A stretch of DNA of 64,000 bases, taken from Bacillus pinisoli (lineage in GTDB: Bacteria; Bacillota; Bacilli; Bacillales; SA4). Location of the stretch: the NCBI RefSeq assembly GCF_023036475.1, contig NZ_JAJQKI010000002.1, positions 124,001-188,000 on the forward strand, given 5' to 3'. Positions 35,738 to 44,483 of this stretch are shown piece after piece. The position numbers were made by a program, and so were the translations under genes. The notes under the pieces are model-generated. The model had not been told where the DNA came from. It did not search any database and worked only from the letters and a program-made list of their open reading frames with translations. The stretch's first letter is position 1. Each line of letters opens with the position of its first letter.

Positions 35738-35834
35738 GGGGCTGAATGGGGTACTGGTGTCCCCCACGGTCTTCAAAACCGCATGTGAGGCGCGTGCCGT
35801 CTCAGGTGGGTTCGATTCCCACACAGTCCCGCCA
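35738..35834 (+). tRNA. selC: tRNA-Sec(TCA), left copy
   Basis: 97 nt with anticodon loop CTTCAAA (TCA at 35773-35775), long variable arm (GTGAGGCGCGTGCCGTCTCA region), T arm GTGGG-TTCGATT-CCCAC and 3' GCCA. Decodes UGA as selenocysteine. A29 in this copy can pair at the base of the D stem (TGGGG/CCCCA). It has its own consensus promoter and is adjacent to selB, so it is probably the resident gene; it also marks the left end of a genomic island. Confidence 0.93.
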
Positions 35835-35951
35835 AAAAAAGGTTTATTACATACCTGGTCATTAAAAGTCCCTAACGGTCTAATTACACTTTTTGATGGT
35901 GTCCGTTGGAGACCGTCTAACGAGACCGTGTACATAAATTACAGTCTATAG

Positions 35952-35974
35952 CCTTCTACTATAAATGTAGGAGG
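35952..35974 (+). promoter_or_regulatory. Hairpin sequestering the integrase ribosome site
   Basis: CCTTCTAC-TATAAAT-GTAGGAGG: eight pairs (one T-G) with the Shine-Dalgarno TAGGAGG in the right arm, 8 bases before the TTG start. Confidence 0.6.
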
Positions 35975-35982
35975 TTTTTATT

Positions 35983-36951
35983 TTGTCAAAAAAACCAAAG
36001 ATTAGAATGTATTCAAAAAAAGGTATAAACGTACCCAACCAAAGTAACCAAGAAGAACTATCAATTAGAACCTTGTTTGATTTGTTCCTGACAGAAAAAA
36101 GTATTGAGGGCTTATCGGAAAGAACAATTTACGACTATAATGTACATTTTGATTACTTAATGAATTTCTTAGGAGAAGACATAACCAATACACAGTGTAA
36201 TAAAGAACTTTTTAGAAGTTATATCGCCTATATGTTACATGAAAAAGGATTGAGTCCAGTTACTGCCAATGTCAGGATAAGAACTATACGGGCATTTTTA
36301 AGATATTGCTATTTAAATGACTATATTGATGTAGCTATACATGAACATTTTAAACCAGTTAAGACAAAAGAAGATACACTTGAATCTTTTACTCCTGAGG
36401 AAATAAAAATGTTACTATCTAAAGTTGATGAATACTCCTACAAGGGTTTTCGTGACAGAGTAATTATATATGTATTATTAGATACTCTAGTAAGATGTTC
36501 AGAATTAGTCAGTATAAAAAGAAAAAATGTGGATTTAAAGGCTGGCTTTATCACCTTGGAGTCAAATGACACTAAAACCAAAAAAGGAAGGTCTGTTCCT
36601 ATCTCGAATAAGACATTAAAACTATTAAAAGAATACATTGGCATTACAGATGATTATAGGTCAGAGTATTTATTTCTGACTTATGAAGGTGAACTATTAT
36701 CTGATAATACTGTTAGGAGAAGTCTAGCAGAAATTGGAGAAAAAGCAGGAGTAAATAAAAGGGTATCCCCTCACACATTTAGGCATACTGGCGCACTATT
36801 TTACATTCTAAATGGTGGTGACCCATTTAGTTTACAAAAAATCTTAGGGCATTCAGACATGAGCATGGTAAGAAAATATATTCAGATGACTAACACAGAT
36901 GTAAAAAAACAACACAATATCTATTCACCTTTAAATAATGTCTTTAAATGA
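35983..36951 (+). CDS. Tyrosine recombinase / integrase
   Basis: 322-residue site-specific recombinase of the island. N-terminal SAM-like core-binding domain (about 25-115), catalytic domain with RCSELVSIKRKNVDL (first Arg, about 168), SPHTFRHTGALF (His-x-x-Arg, about 265), LGHSDMSMVRKYIQ with the His/Trp-position GH and nucleophile Tyr in KYIQMT. TTG start with TAGGAGG. It lies 149 bases from tRNA-Sec in the same direction, so read-through from the selC promoter could express it. Closest in layout to XerCD/phage-type integrases. Confidence 0.93.
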   Translation: MSKKPKIRMYSKKGINVPNQSNQEELSIRTLFDLFLTEKSIEGLSERTIYDYNVHFDYLMNFLGEDITNTQCNKELFRSYIAYMLHEKGLSPVTANVRIRTIRAFLRYCYLNDYIDVAIHEHFKPVKTKEDTLESFTPEEIKMLLSKVDEYSYKGFRDRVIIYVLLDTLVRCSELVSIKRKNVDLKAGFITLESNDTKTKKGRSVPISNKTLKLLKEYIGITDDYRSEYLFLTYEGELLSDNTVRRSLAEIGEKAGVNKRVSPHTFRHTGALFYILNGGDPFSLQKILGHSDMSMVRKYIQMTNTDVKKQHNIYSPLNNVFK

Positions 36952-37336
36952 TTGTTTTCACGAAAAGTATTTATTGATAAGTGGGAGTTAGTGAATACCT
37001 ACTCCCCTTTTCTAATACCACTTAGAAAAATAAAATTTATATTTAAAAACAAAAAGGAATTTTTTGTATATTTGAAGTAATTAAAAGGAAATGGTCTTTT
37101 TCCTTACTATTTAAAATATCAATTGAATATTTAATCAAAAATATTGTTTTCAGATTATCTATTTTTATGACTCAATGTAAGAATTTATTTATTCCATCAT
37201 ATTTAGGTTTATCCATAACCAATTAGATAAGTTTACTTTCTAAGTTATTTATAATTTCAGCAACGGCTAAACAATTAAGACTGTAACAATTTTTTTAGAT
37301 AATATTAAAATTTTTAATACATAAGGGGGAAGAAAT
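36952..37336. other. Gene-free AT-rich stretch in island
   Basis: Starts with a GGGAGT/ACTCCC hairpin plus TTTT (36983-37012) that probably ends integrase transcription. The rest is very AT-rich with no frame supported by a ribosome site; it presumably holds the promoter of the next gene. Confidence 0.5.
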
Positions 37337-38188
37337 GTGAATGATTCAAATAATCAACATACGTCTAAAAGACCAGTTCGAAAAGAAGATGTAATATTAA
37401 GTGTTATTTTTTTTGGAGGTATATTCCTATTCTATTTATTCATTGTAAATGATGAGTATATGGAAAAATATGGGCTAAGGGCAAGGGTAGAAATTTCTAG
37501 ATATTTAGATGTAGACATAGAAGAGATTCCAAAGCCGTCAAAAGTATCAGTAGACAGAAATTATGAAACAGGTGAATTTCTACCTCCAGTTATTACAGAA
37601 ACAAACAAAGTAACGTTTAAAATAACTTACAAAGAAGAAGTCTACAATATTGAGTTGATTGAATACGTACTTGATTCTGGATTGGCAAGAATTGAACTTA
37701 AAAATATTATAGGTGATAAATTCATTAACTCAAGTGATGAAAAAGTTGAGAGTAAAGATAATATAGGTAGTAAGGTTGTTGATACAGAATCTAAAGAGAA
37801 ACAGAAAAAAACAAACATTGAAGAAATAAATCAAAAAAACCAAGAAAATAGAATCGTGGGTAATACTCAAATTACTGATGAGATAACTACTAGAGATTCA
37901 TCTGTTGAATATGAAGATATAGTAATTAATTATAGTATTAATGATAAGGGTGTAACAATTACAGATGGTCCTACTTCAGAAACAATCAATTTAAAAATCG
38001 GACAAAAGATTCAATTAAATGCCCAAATAAGTAATAACTCTACTGAAAGAGTTTTAGTAGATGGTACTATAATGGAATTTATAGATGAAACCACGATTAT
38101 TGCAGTAAAAAAAGGAACTGGGGATTTAAATATTTTGCCAAATGAGAACTGGGGAATAGTAAAAGTATATAAAATCATTATTGAATAA
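37337..38188 (+). CDS. Hypothetical membrane-anchored protein (283 aa)
   Basis: Not recognised. Short basic cytoplasmic N-terminus (NQHTSKRPVRKED), a single transmembrane helix (about residues 21-40, ILSVIFFGGIFLFYLFIV), and an external domain with a charged Lys/Glu/Asn-rich linker (about 135-185) followed by a beta-rich C-terminal domain (KGVTITDGPTSETINLKIGQ). The last part resembles Ig-like bacterial surface repeats (IQLNAQ...GTGDLNI). GTG start with GGGGGAAG. Codon use is more AT-rich than in flanking chromosome, fitting transfer. Confidence 0.65.
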   Translation: MNDSNNQHTSKRPVRKEDVILSVIFFGGIFLFYLFIVNDEYMEKYGLRARVEISRYLDVDIEEIPKPSKVSVDRNYETGEFLPPVITETNKVTFKITYKEEVYNIELIEYVLDSGLARIELKNIIGDKFINSSDEKVESKDNIGSKVVDTESKEKQKKTNIEEINQKNQENRIVGNTQITDEITTRDSSVEYEDIVINYSINDKGVTITDGPTSETINLKIGQKIQLNAQISNNSTERVLVDGTIMEFIDETTIIAVKKGTGDLNILPNENWGIVKVYKIIIE

Positions 38189-38998
38189 ATTTTTAATGTA
38201 TCTTTAAAAAAATGGATATTATATATGTCAACCTGCCTAAAGTGATTTTCGTTCGGAAAATGTGTTTTATTTGAATATACCCCCACCCCTTTTAAAACGT
38301 TATTCCCTCCAAATTACTGATTATATTCATTCTCATAATTGGAAATTGGGAGTTTATATAAATGTAAGTGAATATGGTTTAACCTCCATTCTTTTAGCTT
38401 ACTCATTATTTGCCCCCCATAAGCAACAAATAGGGGGTAAATAAAACGTTATTTACCTATTGTTTTAGAATATTAATGCTTGTACTTCCTTTATATTCCT
38501 TGCCCCCGATTTAAATTTGGGGGAATTAGTCATAATTAATATAAGCAAATACAAATGCCCACAATGGGTGGACATGAAAGACTAATACACCAAGCATAAT
38601 CTAATAATAAACTGTAAATGCCCTCTAGGAGTCTCTAGGGGGCTTTTATATTCCTCATAACCTTTGTTATAGGAACAGAAAATTAAAAGTGCAAATTTCG
38701 AGGGAGCAAATCGTAAATATATATATATATGAAAGTGTTACAGAATGCCAATAGCATAATCCAAGGCACTTCAAGAAGTTTATTAATAGGAGCGGAATAA
38801 AAGATAACTTCCTCTATCTTTAACCGTTTCACAACTCCTTTATTTTTTTGTATACAAGTATTCTACTAAATATTGTACGGAAAAAACGAAGAGGGCTTAA
38901 CTTCCATTGTGCCCTCTTCCAACGTGTAAAGTTCATGCGATAAATTATAGTGTGGTGATCCGCATGAACAAATAAAACATTTTAAGGAGGATTAGAAA
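38189..38998. other. Non-coding island stretch with several hairpins
   Basis: Holds at least: CCCCC/GGGGG hairpin near 38503-38523; a terminator-like GCCCTCTAG/CTAGGGGGC hairpin with TTTT (38620-38647); GAAGAGGGC/GCCCTCTTC (38888-38919); and an inverted pair GTTCATGCG / CGCATGAAC (about 38932-38968) just before the next gene, a possible operator. No convincing gene. Confidence 0.5.
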
Positions 38999-39424
38999 AT
39001 GAGTATCATTTTTACTACTTTGCACAAAGAAGTATTGCCTAGAGTGAGATATGAGGGCGAAGAAGATTATTTAGGATTAATCTTTTATAACGCTAAAGAA
39101 AAATCCATTATCAATATGAATGACGAGCAATTATACATTGACCTAATATCTTTTGCTCATGAAAATGGATTATCGGAAAAAGGATTATTAGAAATTATGA
39201 GTTATAACGCTGGCATTAAAAGTTATTTAGCATATTATCGTGATAAAAATTTGAGGGTGGTTAGATTGTTAGAAATTAGAGGTCTTGATGACCTATCTAA
39301 ACTTTTAAGAAGTGTAGGAACTGATAATAAAAAACTAAAAGAAACTAAGGAAAAAGTATTTAAAATGATTCAGAAAATAGAAGAAAAGGAGGAACAAGTA
39401 CATGGAAAAAACCAAGCAAACTAG
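38999..39424 (+). CDS. Hypothetical island protein (141 aa)
   Basis: Soluble, charged protein starting MSIIFTTLHKEVLPRVRYEG with a Lys/Glu-rich helical C-terminus (KLKETKEKVFKMIQKIEEKE, likely coiled coil). TTAAGGAGGA ribosome site. It overlaps the next gene by 23 bases, so both are co-expressed. No family recognised. With a ribbon-helix-helix-like partner directly after it, a plasmid-type maintenance, replication-control or toxin-antitoxin pair is possible but not shown. Confidence 0.65.
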   Translation: MSIIFTTLHKEVLPRVRYEGEEDYLGLIFYNAKEKSIINMNDEQLYIDLISFAHENGLSEKGLLEIMSYNAGIKSYLAYYRDKNLRVVRLLEIRGLDDLSKLLRSVGTDNKKLKETKEKVFKMIQKIEEKEEQVHGKNQAN

Positions 39425-39584
39425 CGTACATTTAGAGCCCTTACATATTAAATATTTAGATTTAATGAGTGTTTTCACGGGGCTTAACAAGAGTCAATTA
39501 ATCAGAGAATTACTGGATTCTGATATGGAACAAAACAAAGAAAAGATTAGGCCATATGAACAACTACTATTTAAAACTTTGTAA
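39402..39584 (+). CDS. Small ribbon-helix-helix-like protein (60 aa)
   Basis: 60 residues: MEKTKQTSVHLEPLHIKYLD then FTGLNKSQLIRELLD. The pattern of a polar beta strand (TSVHLEPLHI), helix, a turn with GLNKSQLIRELL and a second helix is that of CopG/Arc-type RHH repressors. Ribosome site AAGGAGGAA lies inside the preceding gene. Probable DNA-binding autoregulator of the pair. Confidence 0.65.
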   Translation: MEKTKQTSVHLEPLHIKYLDLMSVFTGLNKSQLIRELLDSDMEQNKEKIRPYEQLLFKTL

Positions 39585-40330
39585 CAAAATTAGCAAGAAG
39601 GTATTTCAAAGCTGAGGGTTATACCTAAAATAAACCCCAAGGTTAGCTGAGCCGATGCAGAAAATTAGCAGTTACCGATTAGGTAATATCGTTAGTAAGA
39701 TGGATTTCTTCTAACATGCAATATTACTTGAATGTTTTCGGTGATGTGATGGGTTTAACGCATTCCCATGTAAATAAAATAACGAGCGGGGCGGAGGTTC
39801 TCTTAGTATCTTACTAAGTACCGCCAATGAAGTAATTATCGTTGAGGCTCAAATAAAACGATTCCTTTATATTAGTTTTCATTGGTTTTTGGGTATATAG
39901 GGGAAAGTATGTCTTGAATAATAAATAATCTTTTCATAATCAAAGTTCATCAGGAAGAAGTCGTTAGCAAATAAACTTTGATTCAATCTTGTTAATTACA
40001 TTCAGTGTGCAAGATTGAATATGATAAATGAATTATAAGTAATCAAAATAAACAAGATATTACCTTGCTCATCCAATTTACTTAACACATAAATAGGAAT
40101 CACTAAGTGATTCAATCATCTAATTTCCCCGACATAAGCAAGTGGTTAATTAATCGGAGAAAAGATGATTATATAAAAGAAGTTATTAAAAGTATTGCTT
40201 ATGTTTTAAACATTACATAAGCAAAGGATATATCTTTATAGTCCAGACTAATTCATTCAATATTATCGATTATGTTCTATAAAAAATTTTAGGGCGGGGG
40301 AAGCATAAAAAAATTAGTCTTGCTTATGTA
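39585..40330. other. Long non-coding stretch rich in inverted repeats; candidate structured RNA or replication/transfer site
   Basis: Left half (39600-39850) contains nested pairings, notably GGCGG...CCGCC around CTTAGTA-TC-TTACTAAG (39788-39827), ATGGG/CCCAT and AACGA/TCGTT flanks. Right half holds AATCAAAGTT/AACTTTGATT (39938-39983), ATTCAATCTTG/CAAGATTGAAT (39981-40020), AATCATCT/AGATGATT (40114-40170), and four exact copies of TTGCTTATGT in both orientations (40132-40141, 40195-40204, 40215-40224, 40320-40329). No gene-like frame. Confidence 0.6.
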
Positions 40331-41059
40331 TTATCCAAATATAAATATTGCTTTTTTTACAAGGTTAACTAGACTTTGTAAGTATTTATCCATATTCCCT
40401 TTGACCTCTTCCATATTAGTTGTTTTATGTGTATGACCAATATGGTTCCTTATCCATGTGAAAACTGTTTCTTCCACTTCTTTTTCAGTACCATCAAAAT
40501 TAGTCTTTATTCTTTTACATAATTCAATGCTCTTATGATGTTCTTTTATAAATTTCTCGACATTGTTCTGATTACCTAAAATATCATACAAAATACTGTA
40601 TAGAAACATAAACTTTCCAAAGGGGTCTTGAATATAAATAGCTGATTTAAAGAGGTGGAATTTCATATTATTTTTCAGTTTATTAAGGAGTTCGATATCC
40701 TCTAACCCAACTTTTAATCCCTCAAGATTATCTCCAACAGTCATATGTGAAGTTACAGTTAACGTTGAATATAAAAACACTTGGTTATTAAACATGTCTA
40801 ACTCTATTTGCCTAACAATGTATCCATATTTATAAATCAATAAATTAATAATATCTTCTAATGGTTGTTTGGTGACTCGTTGGGCTGTTTCTAATGTATC
40901 TATACTCTCGATAAGATTAAATTTAAAGTAAATTGTATTGTTGTCATTAGTAAAAATTTCAATTGTACTAACTCCATGTTTTTCATATTCTAATTTTAAG
41001 GGTTCGAAAGTTATTTTATTAATTTCAGAAACCTTTCCATTATATTGAATAAATGACAT
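40331..41059 (-). CDS. Hypothetical protein with C-terminal HEPN-like motif (242 aa)
   Basis: Unknown family. The C-terminal region contains TWIRNHIGHTHK (about residue 206), an R-N-x3-H (Rx4H) motif in a helical context, as in HEPN ribonucleases and their inactive relatives; FHLFKSAIYIQDPFGKFMFLYSIL before it is a plausible first HEPN helix pair. The N-terminal half is beta-rich. AAAGGAGATT ribosome site before ATG. It is the only minus-strand gene of the island. Many HEPN proteins in islands act in phage defence; inference only. Confidence 0.65.
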   Translation of the reverse strand: MSFIQYNGKVSEINKITFEPLKLEYEKHGVSTIEIFTNDNNTIYFKFNLIESIDTLETAQRVTKQPLEDIINLLIYKYGYIVRQIELDMFNNQVFLYSTLTVTSHMTVGDNLEGLKVGLEDIELLNKLKNNMKFHLFKSAIYIQDPFGKFMFLYSILYDILGNQNNVEKFIKEHHKSIELCKRIKTNFDGTEKEVEETVFTWIRNHIGHTHKTTNMEEVKGNMDKYLQSLVNLVKKAIFIFG

Positions 41060-41260
41060 TCAACTAATCTCCTTTCTTATTTTATATTATAATACTATTT
41101 ATTTGAGTTATATGGCGAGGAAGAAATATAGATAAAAGTTGACTTTTGTTGATTATGGATAGATAACTCAGGTTTATTTATGATATAATTTTATTCAGAA
41201 AGCTATAGACTAAACCGTTGGCGGAAATAAGCAAAGACCGTTATAACCCCTATGGGAAAT

Positions 41261-41357
41261 GGGGCTGAATGGGGTACTGGTGTCCCCCTCGGTCTTCAAA
41301 ACCGCATGTGAGGCGCGTGCCGTCTCAGGTGGGTTCGATTCCCACACAGTCCCGCCA
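41261..41357 (+). tRNA. selC: tRNA-Sec(TCA), right copy at island border
   Basis: Same 97 bases as the copy at 35738 except T instead of A at base 29 (41289), which removes a possible pair at the base of the D stem. Upstream sequence has TATAAT (about 41184) but no good -35. A terminator follows at 41394. It is probably the island-borne or displaced copy; it may be functional or silent. Confidence 0.9.
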
Positions 41358-41393
41358 AAAAAAATACTATTAAAAAAAAACCACATATAAACT

Positions 41394-41427
41394 GAACACC
41401 TTCTTATCCAAGATAGGTGTTCTTTTC
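41394..41427 (+). terminator. Terminator after right selC copy
   Basis: GAACACCT / AGGTGTTC stem followed by TTTTC. Confidence 0.7.
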
Positions 41428-41561
41428 TTTAATCAGATAATAGAAAAACAAAGGGCGGCTACCTCCTATCATACTGGATTCTAGCCCCCTTTTATTGTTA
41501 AAGGTATTTTTAATAGGTATAAAAAGTCTTGCATAATGTTACAGATTATTTATCCCTTGTG

Positions 41562-44258
41562 TCAAAGATTGTCTCCATCTACACTCTGTGTTGCTCCTAA
41601 TCGTTTCACTAATCTCACTTGGTTTCCCTTTGGATTATATTCCACTTCATCCATAAATTTTCTCATTAAGTAAATACCTCTTCCAGATTCAGACCAGATT
41701 AATTCTTCCATTAAACTTTCCTGTTTTTCTTCGATTTCTTTTAATTTTCTACGAGCATCAAAGCCAGGACCATCATCTGTAATGACAAAGATTAATTGAC
41801 TTTTTGTAAAGCCTATCTCAACTTGAATTTTCTTCGCTACTTTTAGTGAATTATTTAAGGCCTCATTGAATGCTAATTCAACATAGAAAGTCTTGTCTTT
41901 TAAGTGTTCTTCTATAAGCATACTTATATCATTTTTCAACTCATCAATAGCACCGAGGTTGTCCACTTCTACCGTTTCTTTTATCGTCCAGCTTATTTGC
42001 TCTTTTATTTGTATACTTAGGGCCGTTGCATCATCAATTAGAGAATGTTCATCACAGAACAGTTTTACATATTGAAAAAAATCTGTAGTCGTTACACTCT
42101 TTGGTAGCACATCTGTAATCCCGTCAGTCAAAAAATGAATGGTATCTCCTGGGTGGATATTGATTTTGAATGACTCGTAGTCTGCAGTCTCAAACATCCC
42201 AAGTAAAAACGCTGGATTCTTGTATTTTACTAGTTTTCCATCACGTTCTATGAATAATTCATTTACCCCACAAGGTACAAATTCAAGTACTTTATTTTTT
42301 ACATCTAATTCAAAGAACACGCCTGCTACAAACGTTTCAGATGTTAAATAGTTAATGATCTCTAGATTAATAGATTTCACTTTATCTATGAGCGCAATGT
42401 CCTTCTTATAAATATATTCAAATAACACGCCGAGTGCTGATGTTTGAAGCGCAGTTGCTACACCATGTCCCATCGCATCAAAGAAAATACCCACTAATTT
42501 TTCTTTCGTTTCAAGCCATTTATAATAGAAGAAATCACCACTAACATATTGAGCTGGTTTAAAAATATGTTGAGTCTTTAAAGAATCATTATTAATCGGT
42601 TCTGGTAGCGTAGTAGACTGCACCTTCCCGGCCAGTTGTACATCCTTCTGAACATATTCCTTTTCTGTTAGATCTCTAAGAATGCATACGAGATTGGTTC
42701 GCAATCCAGATACACTTAGAATTGATTCTACTTTTAGCCATAGAGGCTTTATTTCCTTGTTTTTCCCTACCGTAAGGTTTATCTGCCCTTCCCATGTCTC
42801 ACCTTTTTCAATGGTTAATTGTATTTCCGGACACAGCTTTTCTAACCCTTGTTGCATGGTGATGTATGACATATTTTGATTAAGTAATTTATGTTTCGGC
42901 AAACCAATCACATTCTCTAGTGAATCATTAATGGAAATAATAGTAAAGTCTTCGTCTAAAATTAATACAGCTTCTTTCATGCTTTCAAAAAGCTTTGCCG
43001 CTATTTTCATTTGTTGTTCATTTTCTCGAATATGTGTTACGTCCTTTGATATACCATAAACACCTTGTATTACTCCATTAATGACAAATGGCAAAGCTTT
43101 TACACTCAAAAAATGTTTTGATCTGTCTTTGTGATAAATTTGTGTTTCAAACTCGACTTGTTCCCTACTCTTAATGACGTGCATGAAGTTTTGAATGGTC
43201 TCTTGTTTAAATTCGTCTACCAAGAGATCTTGAAAATACATACTCTTTAATTCCTCAGATGAATAACCCGTGATTGCAGTGCAAACATCATTAGTTTCAA
43301 AGAATTTCCCTTCTAGATCCATCATATAAACTGCATCATGATTACCATAAAACAACGCACGATAACGCTGTTCTCGCTCTTCAATTTCTAGTTCAGCTTT
43401 TTTCTTTCTCGTAATATCTGTTTGAAAGCCCATGAAATATGATAATTTTCCACTTTGGTCATAAATGGCATCAATTTTTAACTCGTTCCAAAACTTTGTA
43501 CCGTCTTTTTTATAATTGAGAATTTCTATTGTAAGACCTTGTCCATTTTTAACAGCTTGTGATATTTGTTGAATTGTTTCACCATTTGATTCTTCGCCTT
43601 GCAAAAACTTACAATTTTGACCTAGTACCTCTTCCTCTGAGTATCCTGTCAGTTGAGTAAAGGCATCATTAACAAAAATAGTGGGATTATTTGGTAAATT
43701 AGGATCTGTAATAATCACACCTGTTGTTGTTTTATTTATCGCTGTCGTTAAAAGAATGTTTTCCTTTAACATACCTCTTAATTCTACTTCAGAAATTGCT
43801 AATGCAGCATACTCCCTTAACAGAGTTAAATCCTCACTTGTAAAGCTTCTAGGCATCGTATCTAAAAGACATAGTGTCCCTAATATATTTCCTTTTTTTG
43901 TCTTTAATGGAACACCTGCATAAAAGCGAAAGCCTAATTCACCTGTTACCAAGGGATTTGAGTAAAATCTTTCATCTTTTAATGTATCTTCTATAATAAT
44001 TGCTCGATCCTCAAGAACAACATAGTGACAAAAGGTTACTTCTCGACTAGCTTCTGTTAATCCATCCAACCCAAAACATGACTTAAACCATTGCCTATCT
44101 TTATCTATGAGAGAAATTAGACAAATTGGAATCTCAAAAGCTTTGCTTACAATTTGGGTAATTCTATCAAAGGCCTCTATCTTTTCAGAATCTAATAGAT
44201 TTAAAGAAAACAGCTCTTCTAATCTTTCTTTTTCTCGCTGGTTTAGTTGAGGTGTCAA
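41562..44258 (-). CDS. GAF-PAS-PP2C phosphatase-anti-sigma kinase sensor (RsbU/SpoIIE type)
   Basis: 898-residue cytoplasmic sensor-effector. Domains: GAF (about 30-165, SLIDKDRQWFKSCFG), three PAS domains (about 170-290, 295-415, 425-535; first with LOV-like GQNCKFLQG), SpoIIE/PP2C phosphatase (about 560-750, GIFFDAMGHGVATAL, FLTDGITDVLP) and a C-terminal HATPase_c domain (about 770-885, FNEALNNSLKVA, ITDDGPGFD). NCKFLQG is the flavin-adduct cysteine motif of LOV domains, suggesting blue-light sensing. TTG start. Last gene of the STAS-chemoreceptor operon; likely acts on the STAS protein. Confidence 0.9.
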   Translation of the reverse strand: MTPQLNQREKERLEELFSLNLLDSEKIEAFDRITQIVSKAFEIPICLISLIDKDRQWFKSCFGLDGLTEASREVTFCHYVVLEDRAIIIEDTLKDERFYSNPLVTGELGFRFYAGVPLKTKKGNILGTLCLLDTMPRSFTSEDLTLLREYAALAISEVELRGMLKENILLTTAINKTTTGVIITDPNLPNNPTIFVNDAFTQLTGYSEEEVLGQNCKFLQGEESNGETIQQISQAVKNGQGLTIEILNYKKDGTKFWNELKIDAIYDQSGKLSYFMGFQTDITRKKKAELEIEEREQRYRALFYGNHDAVYMMDLEGKFFETNDVCTAITGYSSEELKSMYFQDLLVDEFKQETIQNFMHVIKSREQVEFETQIYHKDRSKHFLSVKALPFVINGVIQGVYGISKDVTHIRENEQQMKIAAKLFESMKEAVLILDEDFTIISINDSLENVIGLPKHKLLNQNMSYITMQQGLEKLCPEIQLTIEKGETWEGQINLTVGKNKEIKPLWLKVESILSVSGLRTNLVCILRDLTEKEYVQKDVQLAGKVQSTTLPEPINNDSLKTQHIFKPAQYVSGDFFYYKWLETKEKLVGIFFDAMGHGVATALQTSALGVLFEYIYKKDIALIDKVKSINLEIINYLTSETFVAGVFFELDVKNKVLEFVPCGVNELFIERDGKLVKYKNPAFLLGMFETADYESFKINIHPGDTIHFLTDGITDVLPKSVTTTDFFQYVKLFCDEHSLIDDATALSIQIKEQISWTIKETVEVDNLGAIDELKNDISMLIEEHLKDKTFYVELAFNEALNNSLKVAKKIQVEIGFTKSQLIFVITDDGPGFDARRKLKEIEEKQESLMEELIWSESGRGIYLMRKFMDEVEYNPKGNQVRLVKRLGATQSVDGDNL

Positions 44259-44431
44259 TTCCGTTCATTCCTTTACATATCATTATAAGACAAGGGTTAA
44301 TAAGAATATCTTAAGCTATTTATAAGAAAACATCACGTACCATTTTTATACAATGTCTAACTTATTTCTACTTGGTTAGTAGCTTATTAATTTAGTAAGA
44401 AGACTTCCTATTCCAAAAAGGATCAACCTAT

Positions 44432-44465
44432 AAAAAAGAGCGATATAACATGAAGTTATTCGCTC
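44432..44465 (-). terminator. Terminator after chemoreceptor gene
   Basis: GAGCGA...TCGCTC stem extended by ATAAC/GTTAT, with TTTTTT on the minus strand; may only partly stop transcription into the phosphatase gene's region. Confidence 0.75.
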
Positions 44466-44483
44466 ATTATTAGAAGTTTCAAG

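Larger units (their letters stand above)
35738..41357. mobile_element. Genomic island in selC, flanked by two full tRNA-Sec copies
   Basis: Identical 97-base tRNA-Sec sequences (one mismatch) bound 5.4 kb containing a tyrosine recombinase directly after the left copy, several unknown AT-rich genes and long non-coding DNA. Identity begins exactly at tRNA base 1 and ends just after CCA. Repeats of GAGACCGT/ACGGTCT near both ends (about 35874, 35912, 35923, 41234) may be integrase arm sites. CTATAGACT (41202) and AGTCTATAG (35942) form an inverted pair near the ends. Islands in selC are known in enterobacteria; here the whole tRNA gene is duplicated. Confidence 0.82.

Noticed and set aside
38262..38444. 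60-codon frame in the island's non-coding stretch
   Set aside because: No ribosome site, biased by AT-rich sequence, overlaps hairpins, and its peptide has no family-like features.
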